Shown: positions 10,416-22,937, numbered from the stretch's first letter. The stretch is DNA of 64,000 bases from Stereocaulon alpinum (GCA_018257865.1 JAEUBA010000011.1:186001-250000); one strand, 5' to 3'. Translations and numbers: made by a program. Notes: a model not told the origin generated them from the sequence alone.

Positions 10416-12505
10416 CTAAAGCTTAGCCTTCGGTCCTTCGGTGGTTGGTAACAGCAAATCTCTGATATCACCTGCTGCTTCGTTGAGGAAGAAGCTCATT
10501 CTCTCGCTTCCTAGCCCCTTGCTCACAATGTTGAATTGAATGCTATTTTCAGGTTAGCTAGTATTTTTCAGATGTCAGTATTGGGCACATACCTGTTCTC
10601 GTTGATCATGTATGCAATACCGAACCCGTCATCGATGACTTGACTCCATCCATACCCATTGAAGTACTCGCTGCTCAGCTGACTCGTACTCAAGTACCAT
10701 GTCCCGCTATAGCCATAAGCTCGATCTTTGAAGATCGCTGGCAATTCTTCTCCTTCTTGCAAGCATTTCTTCAAGCCGAACAAATGCCTGTCGACACCCT
10801 TACCATCGCTGGCAGCAGTGATATACTCCACATGGGCGTTCACAGCAGCGCGGAACGCTTTCACACATTTCTCTGGTGGTACTTCGGGATCTGCCATTGC
10901 TGTGCAGAATGCGACACTCTCATCACTAACGCTACGGCAAGTCTCCGTACGCCCTTGTTGGAATCGCCGAGTAGCGGCCGACTCATATGTAGGCCGGGAG
11001 GTTCCGTACATCTTGTGGTAAGCGAGCTGAATCAGCATTTGAACGTAAGCATCCGGTGAGCACTTGAATTTCTTGATTAGGCCTTTGCCATAGCCTTGAT
11101 AAGCCTGTACTCTCAGGTCATGTTGAGCCATCAAAGCGTCGTGGTCAGACTGGGCGCGGTGTATCTCTCTGGTCACACCTTCGTTTATGTGAAACTTGAC
11201 AGCAGTGGGTTCAGCAAGATCGGAGCGGACATTGGCATCCGAAAGATCGAGTTTGTTTGTGAAAACCAGCATATTGATGTAGTCATTGAGCCGATGCGTG
11301 GGTGTTCCATCCATCATGCTATGCTCTCCCATGAAACCAGAAGTGCCGTTGTCGTTAATTATAAACTCTAAGGGTTTGTCAAACCATCTATTAGCACCGT
11401 CCCCATGCCAATACTGGTGGGCACGTTCTTCCAATGTAATGGGAGAGGCATCGTCCAGGCAGACAAGGAAACCCGACGCTTGGATAGTTTCCAATGCCGC
11501 CGCGTTAGCTGGGTGAGCCGAGAGAAGTGCTTCACGAGCATTATACCAGATGTCGCGGTTTTGCGTGGTCAATGCACCAACTGCCGGCGTTTTCTGTGCC
11601 ATTTTATAGATTCGAGTGAATTGCTTCTCCAGTTCCGATGCGTTAAGCTGTTGTCCGCCAATCTCATACATCACTTTGTAGAATTGACTCTTTCTCACGA
11701 CTGTGAAGTACTTGTGGTCTCGGTAAGAATACTTGACGGGATAATCCACAGACTGTCCAGGGATACGGCATGCGTTGAACATCCATTGGTACGATTCCAT
11801 ACTGATAGGCAACTTCTTCATGTACTCTGGTTCGAGCTGCCCCGAGTCTACTTGTTTCTTGAATTCGAGAACCGCGGTTGTTAGGGCCGCTGCCCGCTTT
11901 GCTGGGTTCCGCCGCCGTCTGTCGTCTCGATGCGAGTAGAAGTAGCTCACGTATGGGACGATTGGGTCTCTATAGCTGAGGTATGCTGCATCATTCCACC
12001 ATTCGTAGATCCAATTGCGGTGCTTTGGGTCTTCGCGACGGGCCTGTAGCCTCTTCTGCAACTCCTCACCAATGCTTCCTGGTTTGATAAAGTCTTCAAC
12101 GGCTTTCCTTGTAGATGCATATTCGGCTTTGTTCAAGAGAGGGTGGACGGATTTCAGGTAACGTTTAGCGGTCTCTTCGAGTGTAGGGACTGGCAGCCTA
12201 GGCAGGGAATCTTCGAATCGTAACATTGCGCCTTTCGAGTTGTCTTCTCGATATCCTGGGACACATGAGCTCTGTGTACAAAATTCCGGCTTGCTCGGAC
12301 GAGTGGAAGTACTCTACACTGACCCTCTGGAAGAGCGGAAGAGCTCTGTCTTGAGTTGGCTGGCGCCATAGCAACCACCTGCAAATAATCAGTCTACCCA
12401 TGTTGCGGTGTTTGTTCTTAGACTTCTTCACATTACCTTGGCGGAGTAGACCTTGGTCGAGCTATTCCGGAATGCTAAGCGGCTCCTTGTCAACGCTTGC
12501 AACAT
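10416..12505 (-). CDS. Carnitine acetyltransferase, mitochondrial and peroxisomal (AcuJ/CAT2 type)
   Basis: Four exons: 12437-12505, 12324-12378, 10593-12255 and 10416-10542; 637 aa. The enzyme moves acetyl groups between CoA and carnitine, which lets acetyl units leave peroxisomes and enter mitochondria during growth on acetate or fatty acids. Exon 1 encodes 23 residues that look like a mitochondrial presequence (MLQALTRSRLAFRNSS). An internal ATG at 12369 (MAPANSRQ) would give a short form without it. The choline/carnitine acyltransferase domain starts at GYREDNSKGAMLRFEDSLP. The catalytic His is about residue 353 in GEHSMMDGTP. The last exon ends in AKL, a PTS1 peroxisomal signal. This matches the dual-targeted CAT2/AcuJ design, not the cytosolic YAT2/FacC type. 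It appears intact. Confidence 0.92.
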
Positions 12506-13376
12506 CCCGGAGCTGTGTGAATAACAAAGGCGTGAAGAGGAGATTGACTCCCTCTGCACTATGAAGAAGTAAGAAGCCGAGGAGTAGGCTGTGTATTATA
12601 TTGCCGGCTTCAAACTACGTATGTTTGGGCTTTGAGCTCGCCCGTTGCGGCAGGTAAAGCATCCTGGCTGAACTCCGGGCCGAGGTAAAAGGCCCCGCTT
12701 GCAGTTGCCTCCATGCAAACGGATCATAAGAGCATGAAAATCGACCAATATTTGCCCGTGAGGCGCTCAAAGTCTCCTCCTTCCGCTGCTATCCACAAAA
12801 CCAACGTGATCCTACAAGATCTTCTACTGCACATGGCTCGCTGGTTGGCCACAGTGAATGGATTTGCACCTCGGTAGCAGGGACTGCATCAAATCTGGTG
12901 TCTACTTGTTGACTTGGTTCAGCCTCCTTGGCAGTCTTTTTCGATTACTCATTTTGGGCAGCTTGTACCGGATACTGGCTTTGATGTGGCAATAGGCCTG
13001 CGATTGGTGACAATCTGTGCTACGGTATCGGCGATCGTCTTGGACTAGATTAGGACAATTGGCCCCATCCTTGTCACATGTATGGCCTCAAATTCTGACA
13101 GTGTTATTACAGTCAAAGTTTTCTTACCCATACTCCTTCCAAAGCTCTGGAATACACTCCAAAATGTCAGCTTGAGTCCGGATTGGCACTAATGAGGGAC
13201 TGCAATTGCTTCCCTGAATTTCAGTACTGGAAGGATACTTCTGGACAGGTTTTTCGTAGGTAATGTCTTCACATTCATCACTTATCCTGTTATTTGAGAG
13301 GTTATACATATATAGACACGAGGGTCGTACGCGGTGTCTTCACAGAGATAGCCACCTGTGAGACGAGAGCATTCAC
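12506..13376. other. Intergenic region upstream of CAT
   Basis: About 870 bp between the CAT start and the 3' end of the P450 pseudogene. No gene, tRNA or clear repeat is seen; it must contain the CAT promoter. Confidence 0.5.
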
Positions 13377-15172
13377 TCAACCAAGAAAGACCTTGCAACC
13401 ATCCGCATTCGAAAGAGTGAGAGTAAGGTGCTGCCGCTCCGTGCCCGGCTCTTCCCAAAGCTCTCCTGGAGCAAGTTCGATTTTCGGAAATGCCTGAATC
13501 ATCCTCGCAATCCCGTATGAAGCAAGCATTAGCCCAAAGTCTTCTAGTCACAGACATCAGCTTCGCTTTTGATCGAGCGATTGGGTAACTTACTGCCTAG
13601 GCAAAGTCGCGGACCTCCGTTGAACGGTAAGTAACCCCATTTCAGATCAGCGAGCTCTGAGCCTTCCCATCTCTCTGGTCGGAAGCTTCCTGCATCGGAG
13701 CCGTATAGATCCCGACGCCGTTGCATATGGTACACTGAATATGCAACAGGCATTCCTGGCCGAATCAGGATAGGAGAACGACCATCTGGACTGCCGCCTA
13801 GAGGGAGAATATTTGCTTGCTTGCAGAAACGAGTTTTTATTGGCACTGGGGGATATAATCGAAGTGCTGTCTTCTCTTTAGCCTGGTTAAAGACACTTGG
13901 CCCGACTCACTTGCTTTCTTTGAGTATATTTTGAAGGTAGGGCATGCGCTGGATATACGCTCTTGTAATACCTTTGTCCCGCCCAATGACAGCCTCGACC
14001 TCGACGCGGAGTTTCTTGAGCACATCAGGATGTCTTACGAGCAGGCGGCTACGACAAAAATATCAGGTAAGACCTTGATGATAAGTATGAAGACTCACAA
14101 GACATAGGACATTGTTGCGGCCGTCGTATCTCGACCAACAATAAGTACATTGATGATCTGATCTCGGACGAGACGTACGTCATGGTTGTGCTCGCTGTAG
14201 AGATCGTTGATGAACGTGTATTTGTCGGATGTTTTTGTCCTCTCATGGTCTTGTTGCAAGGCGTCCCTGACAAATTGCTCCGTATATGACTTGACCGTCT
14301 TGCAAGCTGCAAAGAAGCCTCTTGGAGCATATAAGAAGTATAGGTCGCCAAGTCTGATCCTTGTGGCAGTGACTAATGAAGCCTTGTTGAAAGATTTTGA
14401 AAACAGATCGCCTATCTCATGGTTGAAGCTCTCCACAGACTGGCCAAGTATCATGGCTATTGTCGTATTGAGAGTCAAACGATAGAAGTGCGGCTGGAGG
14501 TCTACGATACCTGGGGATTCACTGAGGGACTCCACCAGATTGTCCACATGCTCTCGGAAGCCTTCGAGATTCTGATACTGCATTCGTACGAACTGACGCC
14601 GTAAAAGCTCTCGAGAATGTTTCCAAGCAGGACCATCCTGAGTGAAGATGCCTTCACCTATCATGGCCGACATGGCTAGGTTTCGAGGACCAAGATGGAA
14701 ATCTATGTTCGTATCGAAATTAGCGATGTAAAACGCATTTATCACATAGGAAGAACCAGGTGGCAAATACCTTCAAAGCGAGTGGATAGCACCGCTTCGC
14801 TCCATCGTTGCATAACCAGTACCGCCAAGTATTGAAATTTCAACAGTTGGTCCTAAGTAGCCCCAGTAATCTGTGAAGAGGGCTAGCAGTTTCTTCTGCC
14901 GTCCGGCTCTGAAGCCTCGCTTGACAACATCCAGTGCCAAAGGCCATTTGTACGCAAGCACGGATGCTGGTGGCTTACAGCCATTCTGATTTCCAAATTT
15001 GGTTTCGACCTGGATAAACTTCGTCAGTGGTGTGCTAGAACACAGGAGGGCACCGGGTATCAACAGACCCGGTACTTGGTAGCTTTAAGGATGTATCTAT
15101 ATATACAGAAAGAGACGAAGGCAACAATGATGAGTAGCCATACAGACGCATATGAAGAGTATGGATAGCCAT
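13377..15172 (-). pseudogene. CYP52-like cytochrome P450, frame-disrupted
   Basis: Family blocks are collinear: anchor segment (SVWLLIIVAFVSFCIY), FGNQNGCKPPAS, GEGIFTQDGPAWKHSRELL, I-helix VGRDTTAATMSY, KETLRLYPPVP and heme loop FNGGPRLCLGK, ending at the TGA at 13377-13379. This resembles fungal CYP52-type alkane/fatty-acid hydroxylases. Exons recovered: 14771-15172 (possibly with a 41-nt intron), 14099-14702, 13915-14048, 13594-13866 and 13377-13543. Two faults remain. The membrane-anchor frame has no in-frame ATG (the ATG at 15172 is in another frame). In exon 1 the frame that carries GGTGYATM must jump to the frame that carries EAVLSTRFED near 14795, about 11 nt short of the family spacing. 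The 3' half is clean. It is either a young pseudogene or has two sequence errors. Confidence 0.7.
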
Positions 15173-16145
15173 TCCTCTTAGATATGATTAGCGACTCTTC
15201 GACTTTCGATTGCTAGAAGTCGCTCGCAAACATGGGACGAAAGCAAGACTCCTGGATTGGCGGTGACACTCATTGGCTCCATGCGGCCAGGCACCACCGG
15301 CGCTTCGATGCCGGCTTGTCAGCTTGACGAGTTGCCTCCTTTTTAGCACAGAGTTGCATCGCAAGTTTCAATTGTTCGAAACCTGCCTGCCCGCAGAAAT
15401 ACGTATCTGTAGACATCCGGGCTGGGCGCCTCGAAACCGGCGTGGCTACCGGGGTCTCTCCTAGCGTATCAATAGCGTGGCGTCCGGAGGTTTCACTGCA
15501 GGGGCTTGGGGGATACGACTGACAGCGGCAACTGTTGGCGGCTTTCATCCAGTCACCCTTCGCGCCTGAATCCATACCCGTCAGCCAAAAGCCAATTTGG
15601 AAAGTCCGTCACTAAAATAGATTTGACAAAGAGATTACCACAAGTCTCATGGTGTATGTGTCACTCGCAAATGCCGGACTGACATTGCAATTTCTTCTGA
15701 CATGGTAGGGACACGCGGAACCGTTTCAGGAAGGCGCCTACCGTGTATACCATTGGATCTGGGACGATGGCGCACTTTTTGTCCCAATGCATTCAGTGCT
15801 AGCTTCGCACGCCAATGGATTGGAACATCATACGAGTAACAGTCGGTGCTGATTGGTTGTAGTTACCGAGAGGCCTCTCAGCACCTAAATTAACCATTCG
15901 AGGAGAACTTACCCAAGCTGTCAATGTGATCCATGCGAACAACCGCGTTTTGTAGCTGGCTACTCAATTAGCCAATGGACCCCGCATCCCGATGCCCATA
16001 TAAAATAGATGGGGGGCGCTTTTGGCCATGTGCTCATCGTCCCGCGCTCAAGTGCTTTATCTACTGATCCCTTCTTTACGTGCTATGGAAAGCAATTTTC
16101 GCAATCCAATGCTTCTGCCCTGGCCAGGAGCGATCTTCTTGCTAC
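15173..16145. other. Divergent intergenic region before the NLR gene
   Basis: About 970 bp between the P450 relic and the NLR start. A TATA-like TATAAAATAG lies at about 15999-16008, roughly 140 bp upstream of the NLR ATG. Frames at 15270-15575 show no homology. Confidence 0.4.
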
Positions 16146-19100
16146 ATGACAGACCCGTTCTCCGTCGTTGTAGGAGCGGCCAGCTTAGCCGATATTTGCA
16201 TACGCCTTACACAATTTATCAAAGAAGCCAAAGACGGATTCCAAAAGGTAGACCAAGATCTAGAGGATTTGTCGAAAGAGCTAGCAGCGCTTACCTCAGT
16301 GAGTGATCTGATCAAGCGCGGTTTCGAGGCCGATGCGGCCAGCACCTTGAACCTTAGGGACCAACAAATTGTAAACGATCTCTGGCAAACGACTCGAAGC
16401 ACCCTTACAGGCTGTCAAGACTTGATAGAGAGATTGAGCGCACTGATATCACAGGTTTTGGGCAATGGAGGCCCAAGACACTCCAAGTCGAACAGTCTTC
16501 GAAAGTATCTAAGGCAACAATCTAAAGAGGGATCGTTTGTTGAGCTGCGACGGAAACTCAATGCTCACCAAACAGCGTTACAGACGAGTGTGGCAGGGGT
16601 GAATCTGTAGGTTCTTAGCCTAACACTCTTCAGCTTTGACCACTAACGAATAATGGTTAGGATCTATACTCGAAATTCACAATCCACGTCAAATGAGTCT
16701 TTTGCAGAGCTATCAAAGAAGATTGCAAATCTGGGTGCCGACCTTGAAGCTAGGATTATCTCCTTGCAAGCAAACATTGCATCAGCGTCAGAAAGAGACG
16801 TGAGTGATCCATCCTCGGATCTCATAATCAACGGCTAATTGAGCAGCTTGATGATGCTGTTAGATCTGCTCAAAATGTGGCGACACTCGCATCTCTTAAC
16901 AAGCACTTTTACACTCCCCAGACTGTCAGCAGCATCTTCACTGGCCGGGAGACCGATCTCGATACTCTGAGGCATTGCCTCCTGGATCCAGGTTCTACGA
17001 AGGTATCTAACTCGCAGAAAAGGTTCGTGGTCTATGGGCTGCCAGGGTCAGGCAAGACACAGTTCTGTTGTAAATTCGCCTCGGATAACAAGCAAAAGTA
17101 AGCACAATACGTCAACTCACAGACATTCTGAGGCTGATGCCATCGCTAGCTTTTGGGGCATCTTTTGGATTGATGGGAGCTCCAGCGATCATGCGAAGCA
17201 ATCCTTTTCAACAATTGCAAGGGTCGGAAAGGTTGAGCCGAACGAACGAGCTGCAAAAAGCTGGCTTTCCAGTCTTGGTAAAGACCAGCCTTGGCTCCTC
17301 ATCATTGACAACGCCGACGAAGCAAGCTTCCCAGTAGAGCAATGTTTCCCAGACGGCGATACTGGCATAATATTGATAACGACAAGAAACCCAATGCTGA
17401 AAGTGCTTGGCACGGTCGGTCCCCGTCATTACCATTTTGGAGAGTTAGGAGAGAGAGCATCGATAGAGCTTCTCTTGAGAGCCGCGGATGAGCCGATGCC
17501 ATGGTCACAGTCCACGCTTGACTCCGCAAAGGAAGTCTGCAAGACTCTAGGCTACTTGCCCCTTGCTCTCTTGCACGCTGGGAAGACTATTCTTTCCCCA
17601 GTTTGTACGCTGGAGAACTACCTGATCTTCTTTGAGAGGAATTGGAATCGTATAAGGAAGATGAAGAGCTCTAACAACGTACGTCTCGTCTCTGATGCAA
17701 ATGCGACTATCTATTCAAGCTACGAACTCATACACGACGGAATCGTGGCCAAGGCGACGCAAGCCGCCGAGGACGCATTAGATCTGCTGAAGATCTTTTC
17801 ATTCCTCCATCGCCAACGCATTCAAGTCGCTTTCTTCTTGCGTGCAGCATCGAATCCAAGGCTAGAAATGCTGGATCGGAAACGACGAGAGCAAGAAGAG
17901 ACTGAAACCAGCAGTCAGACAAGACCAAAACCCACATGGAAACAAACAATGAGAAATCTCGGCATCGGTATGATGACGTTCTTGTTGAACCTTGGTAGTC
18001 GACCAGTTCTACCACGGATGCTCCGGGACGCGCTCGTCACAGGTACTTTTGACGAAATGCGATTCCGAGATGCGCTAAAAGAGCTCTATCAGATGTCTCT
18101 GATATATGCCAACCCAGATCCAGAGGACGAGAGCTACTCAATGCATCCAGCAGTCCATCTATGGGCGAGAGAGAGACCAGAAATGACGATTGCGGACCAA
18201 GCAGTATGGTGCCAAGCAACAGCGACAATTCTCACCCAAGCCATCTTGCTTCCCCCTTTGGGCGATAGAGAAGAAGATGAGATCCTTCGAAGAGATCTGC
18301 TTCCGCATATCACCCAGGTGCAGGATAACGAGCGCGCGATTCGAGCGAAGTTCGTAGAGAATCAAGAGTCTAGGAAAAGAATATGGCCAGTCTTACAGCC
18401 ACGGTTCGACCGTGCTGGTGCACTACAGCTAGTAAAGTTCAGCATCGTGTACTCTCAAGGCGATCAATTAGAAAAGGCTGAGAAGCTACAATTACAGGTA
18501 GCAGACTTTGCCGTGAGAAGACTTGGGTTGGAACATACTTCTACCATGGACATCATGCTCTTTTTATCAAGCACCTACTGGAAATCTGGCAGGGGCGATG
18601 AAGCTGCTGATCTACAACAGCGCGTTTTGGAAGCATGTGTCAGAGTCCGTGGCGAAGACGATCTGAAGACGCTCAAGATAATGGATGCATATGGGTCTAG
18701 TCGATGGGCACAAGGAAGACTCGTGGAAGCGCTAGAGATTCATAGAGCTGCTGTTGAGGGTCTGACGAAGCTGCTTGGTGACAGTGATGTTGATACGCTG
18801 AGGGCTATGGGTAACCTTGGTCGAGCACTGGGAAAGAACTTCAGGTTCACAGAAGCCATCAAGGTACACTTGAAAGTCGTCTCCGGTCTCCACAAGCAGC
18901 TTGGCCCTTCCCATTTGGACACCCTCATTGCTATAGATAATTTAGCCATGGCTTATTTCGACCGAGCCGCCTTTGGCTACGGCCATCCCAGAGATCTAGA
19001 TCGTGCAGTCGACATGGAACAAGAAGTCTTCGATCAACGCAAGGAGAAGTTAGGCCGAGAGCACATTTACACTCTCTGGGCCGGTCTCAATCTCGCCCGC

Positions 19101-19598
19101 ATCAAGGGCGTACGCGGCGAAGTCGACGAAGCATTAGCGATCTTCCTCCCTGGACACGCGATCGCGCGGCGGAACCTAGGCAAAGACCACTTTGGCGTTC
19201 TATTCGGGGAATTGAACCATGGCCGTCTCCTCATGTATGCCAAAAGGTACCAGGAAGCAGAGACCGTGCTCCTAGGGGTCACGGAATCACACAAGGGCCC
19301 ACGCAGAGGCCATCCTGACCGCATGCTCGCGATCTTCTCGCTGATCAAGTGCCGGAATTTGCTTGGAAAGCAAGAGGAGACAATCCTTCTACTTGATGAG
19401 CTCACGGAAACTACTAAGAATCTCTTCGGGGAGAATCATGCCTGGGTCAAATACCTGCTCGACCCGCAGAACTTGTCCAAGGAGCCTAATGATGATGTTC
19501 AGACGCCGATTACTCCAGTAGACCCGACGACTGAGAGTATCGCTCCTGTTGACCAGTTGGTCCCTGTGGCTATGGTCGCTAAGTACGGACACATATAG
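16146..19598 (+). CDS. Fungal NLR/STAND receptor: HeLo-like N-terminus, NB-ARC, TPR
   Basis: Four exons: 16146-16606, 16661-16799, 16847-17097 and 17123-19598; 1,108 aa, no internal stops. The start MTDPFSVVVGAASLADI opens a fungal STAND N-terminal (HeLo-like) helical domain over about residues 1-200. The NB-ARC ATPase has the P-loop GLPGSGKT at 264-271, Walker B LLIIDN at 342-347, the sensor TTR at 370-372, a GLPL-like LGYLPLAL near 426-433 and an MHD-like MHP at 624-626. From about residue 730 to 1050, tandem TPR units of the kinesin-light-chain type (LGxxHxxTL pattern) form the ligand-sensing end. Such receptors act in heterokaryon incompatibility or response to other organisms; the trigger is unknown. 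All key ATPase motifs are present, so the receptor is probably functional. Confidence 0.9.
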
Positions 19599-20289
19599 CG
19601 TCGCCTACCCAGATCCTTGCCTCATCGAGATCATGCACCTTGTTGCCCTGGTGACAACAAAGGACAAGTTGTTGTCTTGCCTGAAGGCTACGGCTACTAT
19701 TACCCTAGCAACAAAGAACTCCATGGAACACTAACGCTCAACACTGCTGGCACTAGAGAAGAGCGCACAGTCGAAGCAGGTTCTCGAACGTGGCATTGAG
19801 GATGTTGATATACACGTACTGCTGAAGGAAAGACCAAGGAAGCAGCATATGGACAGCATAGGGATATTGATCCAGACGTAAGTCTCATTCTGGATGCGGG
19901 GCTGTGATCGCAGAGCTAATTCTCATTAGGTGTGGTGGCTTGCCTGTTCCCTCGCACATGATCCAAGTAGTCGTATTCGTTGGATCACCTTCATTAGCGT
20001 GTGGACAGCTATTCGGAGCTCGATGGGCTTCTTGTGTGGCCGTTTGGAGATTGGCTGCTCATGGTATGAGGAGGATGTTTTGGGTTTGTTCATGTGCTTT
20101 CCACGTTACATGTATCTTGACAGGTAGAGTAATGATTTTAACATGAGCGTAAGAGACCCTGATTTCAATATAGCCGCCTGTTACACATTTTATAGGCATC
20201 TACCATCCTGCAGAATACCTGGGATGTCAAAGGAATCGGAACGGGAGCATCTTATTCCTCGAAGGGACTTCCAAAGCCTATTCACTCTT
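19599..20289. other. Intergenic region, convergent 3' ends of NLR and SDR
   Basis: About 690 bp. A 60-codon frame at 19617-19799 contains LPEGYGYYYPSNKELHG, which looks protein-like but belongs to no family I recognise and lacks a supported start or continuation. No other feature is seen. Confidence 0.4.
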
Positions 20290-21618
20290 CTAGTTGTACC
20301 CAAGTCTCGCCAACTCCGCCTCCGTCCAATCCCACAACTCAGCAGCCAACTTCGGATCCTGCGAGTACGTGGACCCTGAGCTCTCCTTAGCAACGGGGAT
20401 ATAATACTGTCCACTCTTCGCATTCGGACTCGTAGCCGCGAAAAGCTGCGTGAGTGCACCATCCTGCACACTCGTCAAGACCATCCTTATAGGACCGATC
20501 AGCATAGCGAGCCATGGATGAGCATCCTGAAAGGGCTGCGAAAGTCCAGTGTTGATACCGCCGGGATGTAAGGCCATGCTTTTGATGGTGGGATACCGTC
20601 GCGCTAGTTCGCGCGTGAAGAGGATGTTGGCGAGCTTTGCTTGGCCGTAGCGGACCCATGTGCTGGTGGAAGCCATGTCTGACTTTACGTCTTTGAGGAC
20701 GAGACCGCCTTTTGGTGGCATTTGGTGGCCTGCTGAGCTGAGGTTTACGATGCGAACGTCGGCGCCTGGCTCCTTGGCGGTTTCGAGCAGGCTGGGCATG
20801 AGGAGTTTGGTGAGGAGGGCGTGGCCCATGTGGTTTGTGCCGAATTGGATCTCGTAGCCTTGTTTTGTTGTGGAGGGTGGGGTAGCCATTATGCCGGCTA
20901 AAATCAGGTCAGCAATGTTTACTTAATATGTTACGTAGGGTCACAATGGCCACGAATGAAAGCATGACCAAGATGAACATAGTGCTATGTGAAGGGAGAG
21001 CATGATACAAAATCGTCCTAAGATAACACAATAATGTGTAATCACTATAATTTAGGGTGGTCGATCGCCATCCATACAGGCAGCCGGAGTACGAGAGTAC
21101 TCTTCATGGCCCATATCGGCTCTAGGAGATCTCTGTACAAAGAACAACCAACCAAATCGGAAAAGGACGTACCATTATTGATGAGAACGTCAAGCCTGTT
21201 AGTCTGCGCTTTGAACGTGTCCGCGCCCTTCTTTACAGATTCAAGGTCCGAAAGATCCAGATGGACGACATGAAGGTTGACATTGCTTTCATCCTGTTGT
21301 TCAGTTCCAACAATTTCTCTTACAACAGCGTCTGCTTTGTCTGGGTTTCGCGCAGTGAAGTATACGGTGGCCTTCTTCTTCAACAGCTGACGGCATGTCT
21401 CTAGCCCTAGACCATTCGTGCCTAAATATATCTCAGTAGGAAGTTAAATAGAGCTGGTGAACGACATTGGGTGGGACGCCACTCCATTCTATGTTTCTGT
21501 GGCATGTATGTGAAGCTTGTATTACATTTGCGGATACACACATACCTCCAGTGACTAGATAGACCTTGCCTGCTTGATCCGGGATATCATTCGTGCTGAA
21601 CGCTTTGGCGCCAAACAT
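20290..21618 (-). CDS. Short-chain dehydrogenase/reductase (retinol dehydrogenase-like)
   Basis: Three exons: 21546-21618, 21173-21421 and 20290-20897, with introns of 124 and 275 nt; 309 aa. The classical Rossmann SDR motifs are all present: TGGTNGLGLE (cofactor loop, TGxxxGxG; the motif is split by intron 1), NNAG at the exon 2/3 join, NLSSAGH with the catalytic Ser, and YGQAKLAN with the YxxxK pair. NNAGIMATPP and TNHMGHALLT are typical of the large fungal retinol-dehydrogenase/WW-oxidoreductase-like group using NADP(H). The substrate cannot be predicted. The 275-nt intron 2 is unusually long for this window. Confidence 0.88.
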
Positions 21619-22246
21619 CGTCAGTCACTCGAGGGACGAAGGGGTCACTCAAGTGAGAACAAGGGAAAAGGTATATGATAGCTGAATGGCAAGGTTTATG
21701 AACAGATGATGGGTTGGAAAGCGAGTAGAAAAGCAAACAAACAGCTATCGTGATACCGTCTGCATATCCTTTGAAGCTCATTAGGCAGAGGCTGTGTACG
21801 TCTAACGTGGCGTTGATCGCCCCACCCCACAGCTGTGGCCCTAGAACTAGGGCTTGCCGTCGATCCATGACGGGATCACCTTCAACGATGAAGCGACAGT
21901 GTAAAAACACAATGAGGCCAACCACGACGAAATCAGGAATCAGGAGGAGAGTCAAGTAACAAAGCGAGGCAATCGTCCAATCACGGAAGAAACAATTTCG
22001 CCATCAATCAGGCGTGCCGAAAGAGAAAGGCTTCGTGATTCCACATGGTGATTAACCGGATTGGGTGAGGATACTAGCGTGCTCTCGGCCCCCGCCAAAA
22101 TCGCACTTTGCTTTCTCGACTTCTTGCTTAACTAACTTTCAAATTCTTCCAACTCAAGCTCAGCACTACACCACCGCCCGAGGCACATCCTGCACCTTCA
22201 CACATTCGCTCCTTTCCCTTTGCCTTGACCATCTTCGTCTGCAGCC
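21619..22246. other. Divergent intergenic region SDR / eIF5A
   Basis: 628 bp that must hold two divergent promoters. C/T-rich tracts close to the eIF5A start (about 22095-22245) are typical of highly expressed fungal genes. No single site is identified. Confidence 0.45.
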
Positions 22247-22937
22247 ATGGCGGACGACGCTCAGGTATGTGCCCTCGACGTCCCCCCACATCTTGTCCCC
22301 GCCAGGCCGGCGCAACAATCTACTCGACTTCTCCTATAGAATCTGCTAACATGTCTCTCTGACAGCATGACCACACCTTCGAGAGCGCCGATGCCGGCGC
22401 CTCCATGACCTATCCAATGCAGTGCTCTGCTCTCCGTAAGAACGGTTTCGTCGTGATTAAAAACCGTCCCTGCAAAATCGTCGAGATGAGCACTTCGAAG
22501 ACTGGAAAGCATGGTCACGCCAAGGTCCATCTCGTGGCTATCGACATCTTCAGTGGCAAGAAGCTTGAAGATCTCTGCCCCTCCACCCACAATATGGATG
22601 TCCCCAACGTTAACCGCAAGGAATACCAGCTCGTAAGTCATACTGGTGATAGGTGATACATCAGTTTGCTGAGTCCTTCTATAGCTCGATGTCTCTGACG
22701 ATGGTTTCCTCTCTCTCATGGCTGAAGATGGCGAAACCAAAGATGATGTCAAGGTTCCCGACGGAGAGATTGGTGAGAAGATCGAGAAGCTCTTCAAGGT
22801 TGATGAGAAGGATACAAGTAAGTCATCGCATACCATCAGTGCTGAAGGTGTCACTGATTTAACCAGATGTCATCGTTCTTACCTCCATGGGCGAAGAGGT
22901 GGCTATTGAAGCCAAAGAGGCCCCCTCCAAGGGCTAG
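22247..22937 (+). CDS. Translation factor eIF5A (hypusine-containing)
   Basis: Four exons: 22247-22264, 22366-22632, 22685-22817 and 22867-22937; 162 aa. eIF5A relieves ribosomes stalled at polyproline and similar sequences and helps termination. The hypusination loop STSKTGKHGHAK is intact; the modified Lys is residue 54 (second Lys of KTGKHGH). The tail TNVIVLTSMGEEVAIEAKEAP completes the OB-fold. Exon 1 has only six codons, a common arrangement in fungal eIF5A genes. Length matches the family (157-165 aa). This is the only eIF5A copy in the window. Confidence 0.97.

Noticed and set aside
15270..15575. 101-codon frames on both strands upstream of the NLR
   Set aside because: No family motif; likely chance frames in promoter DNA.
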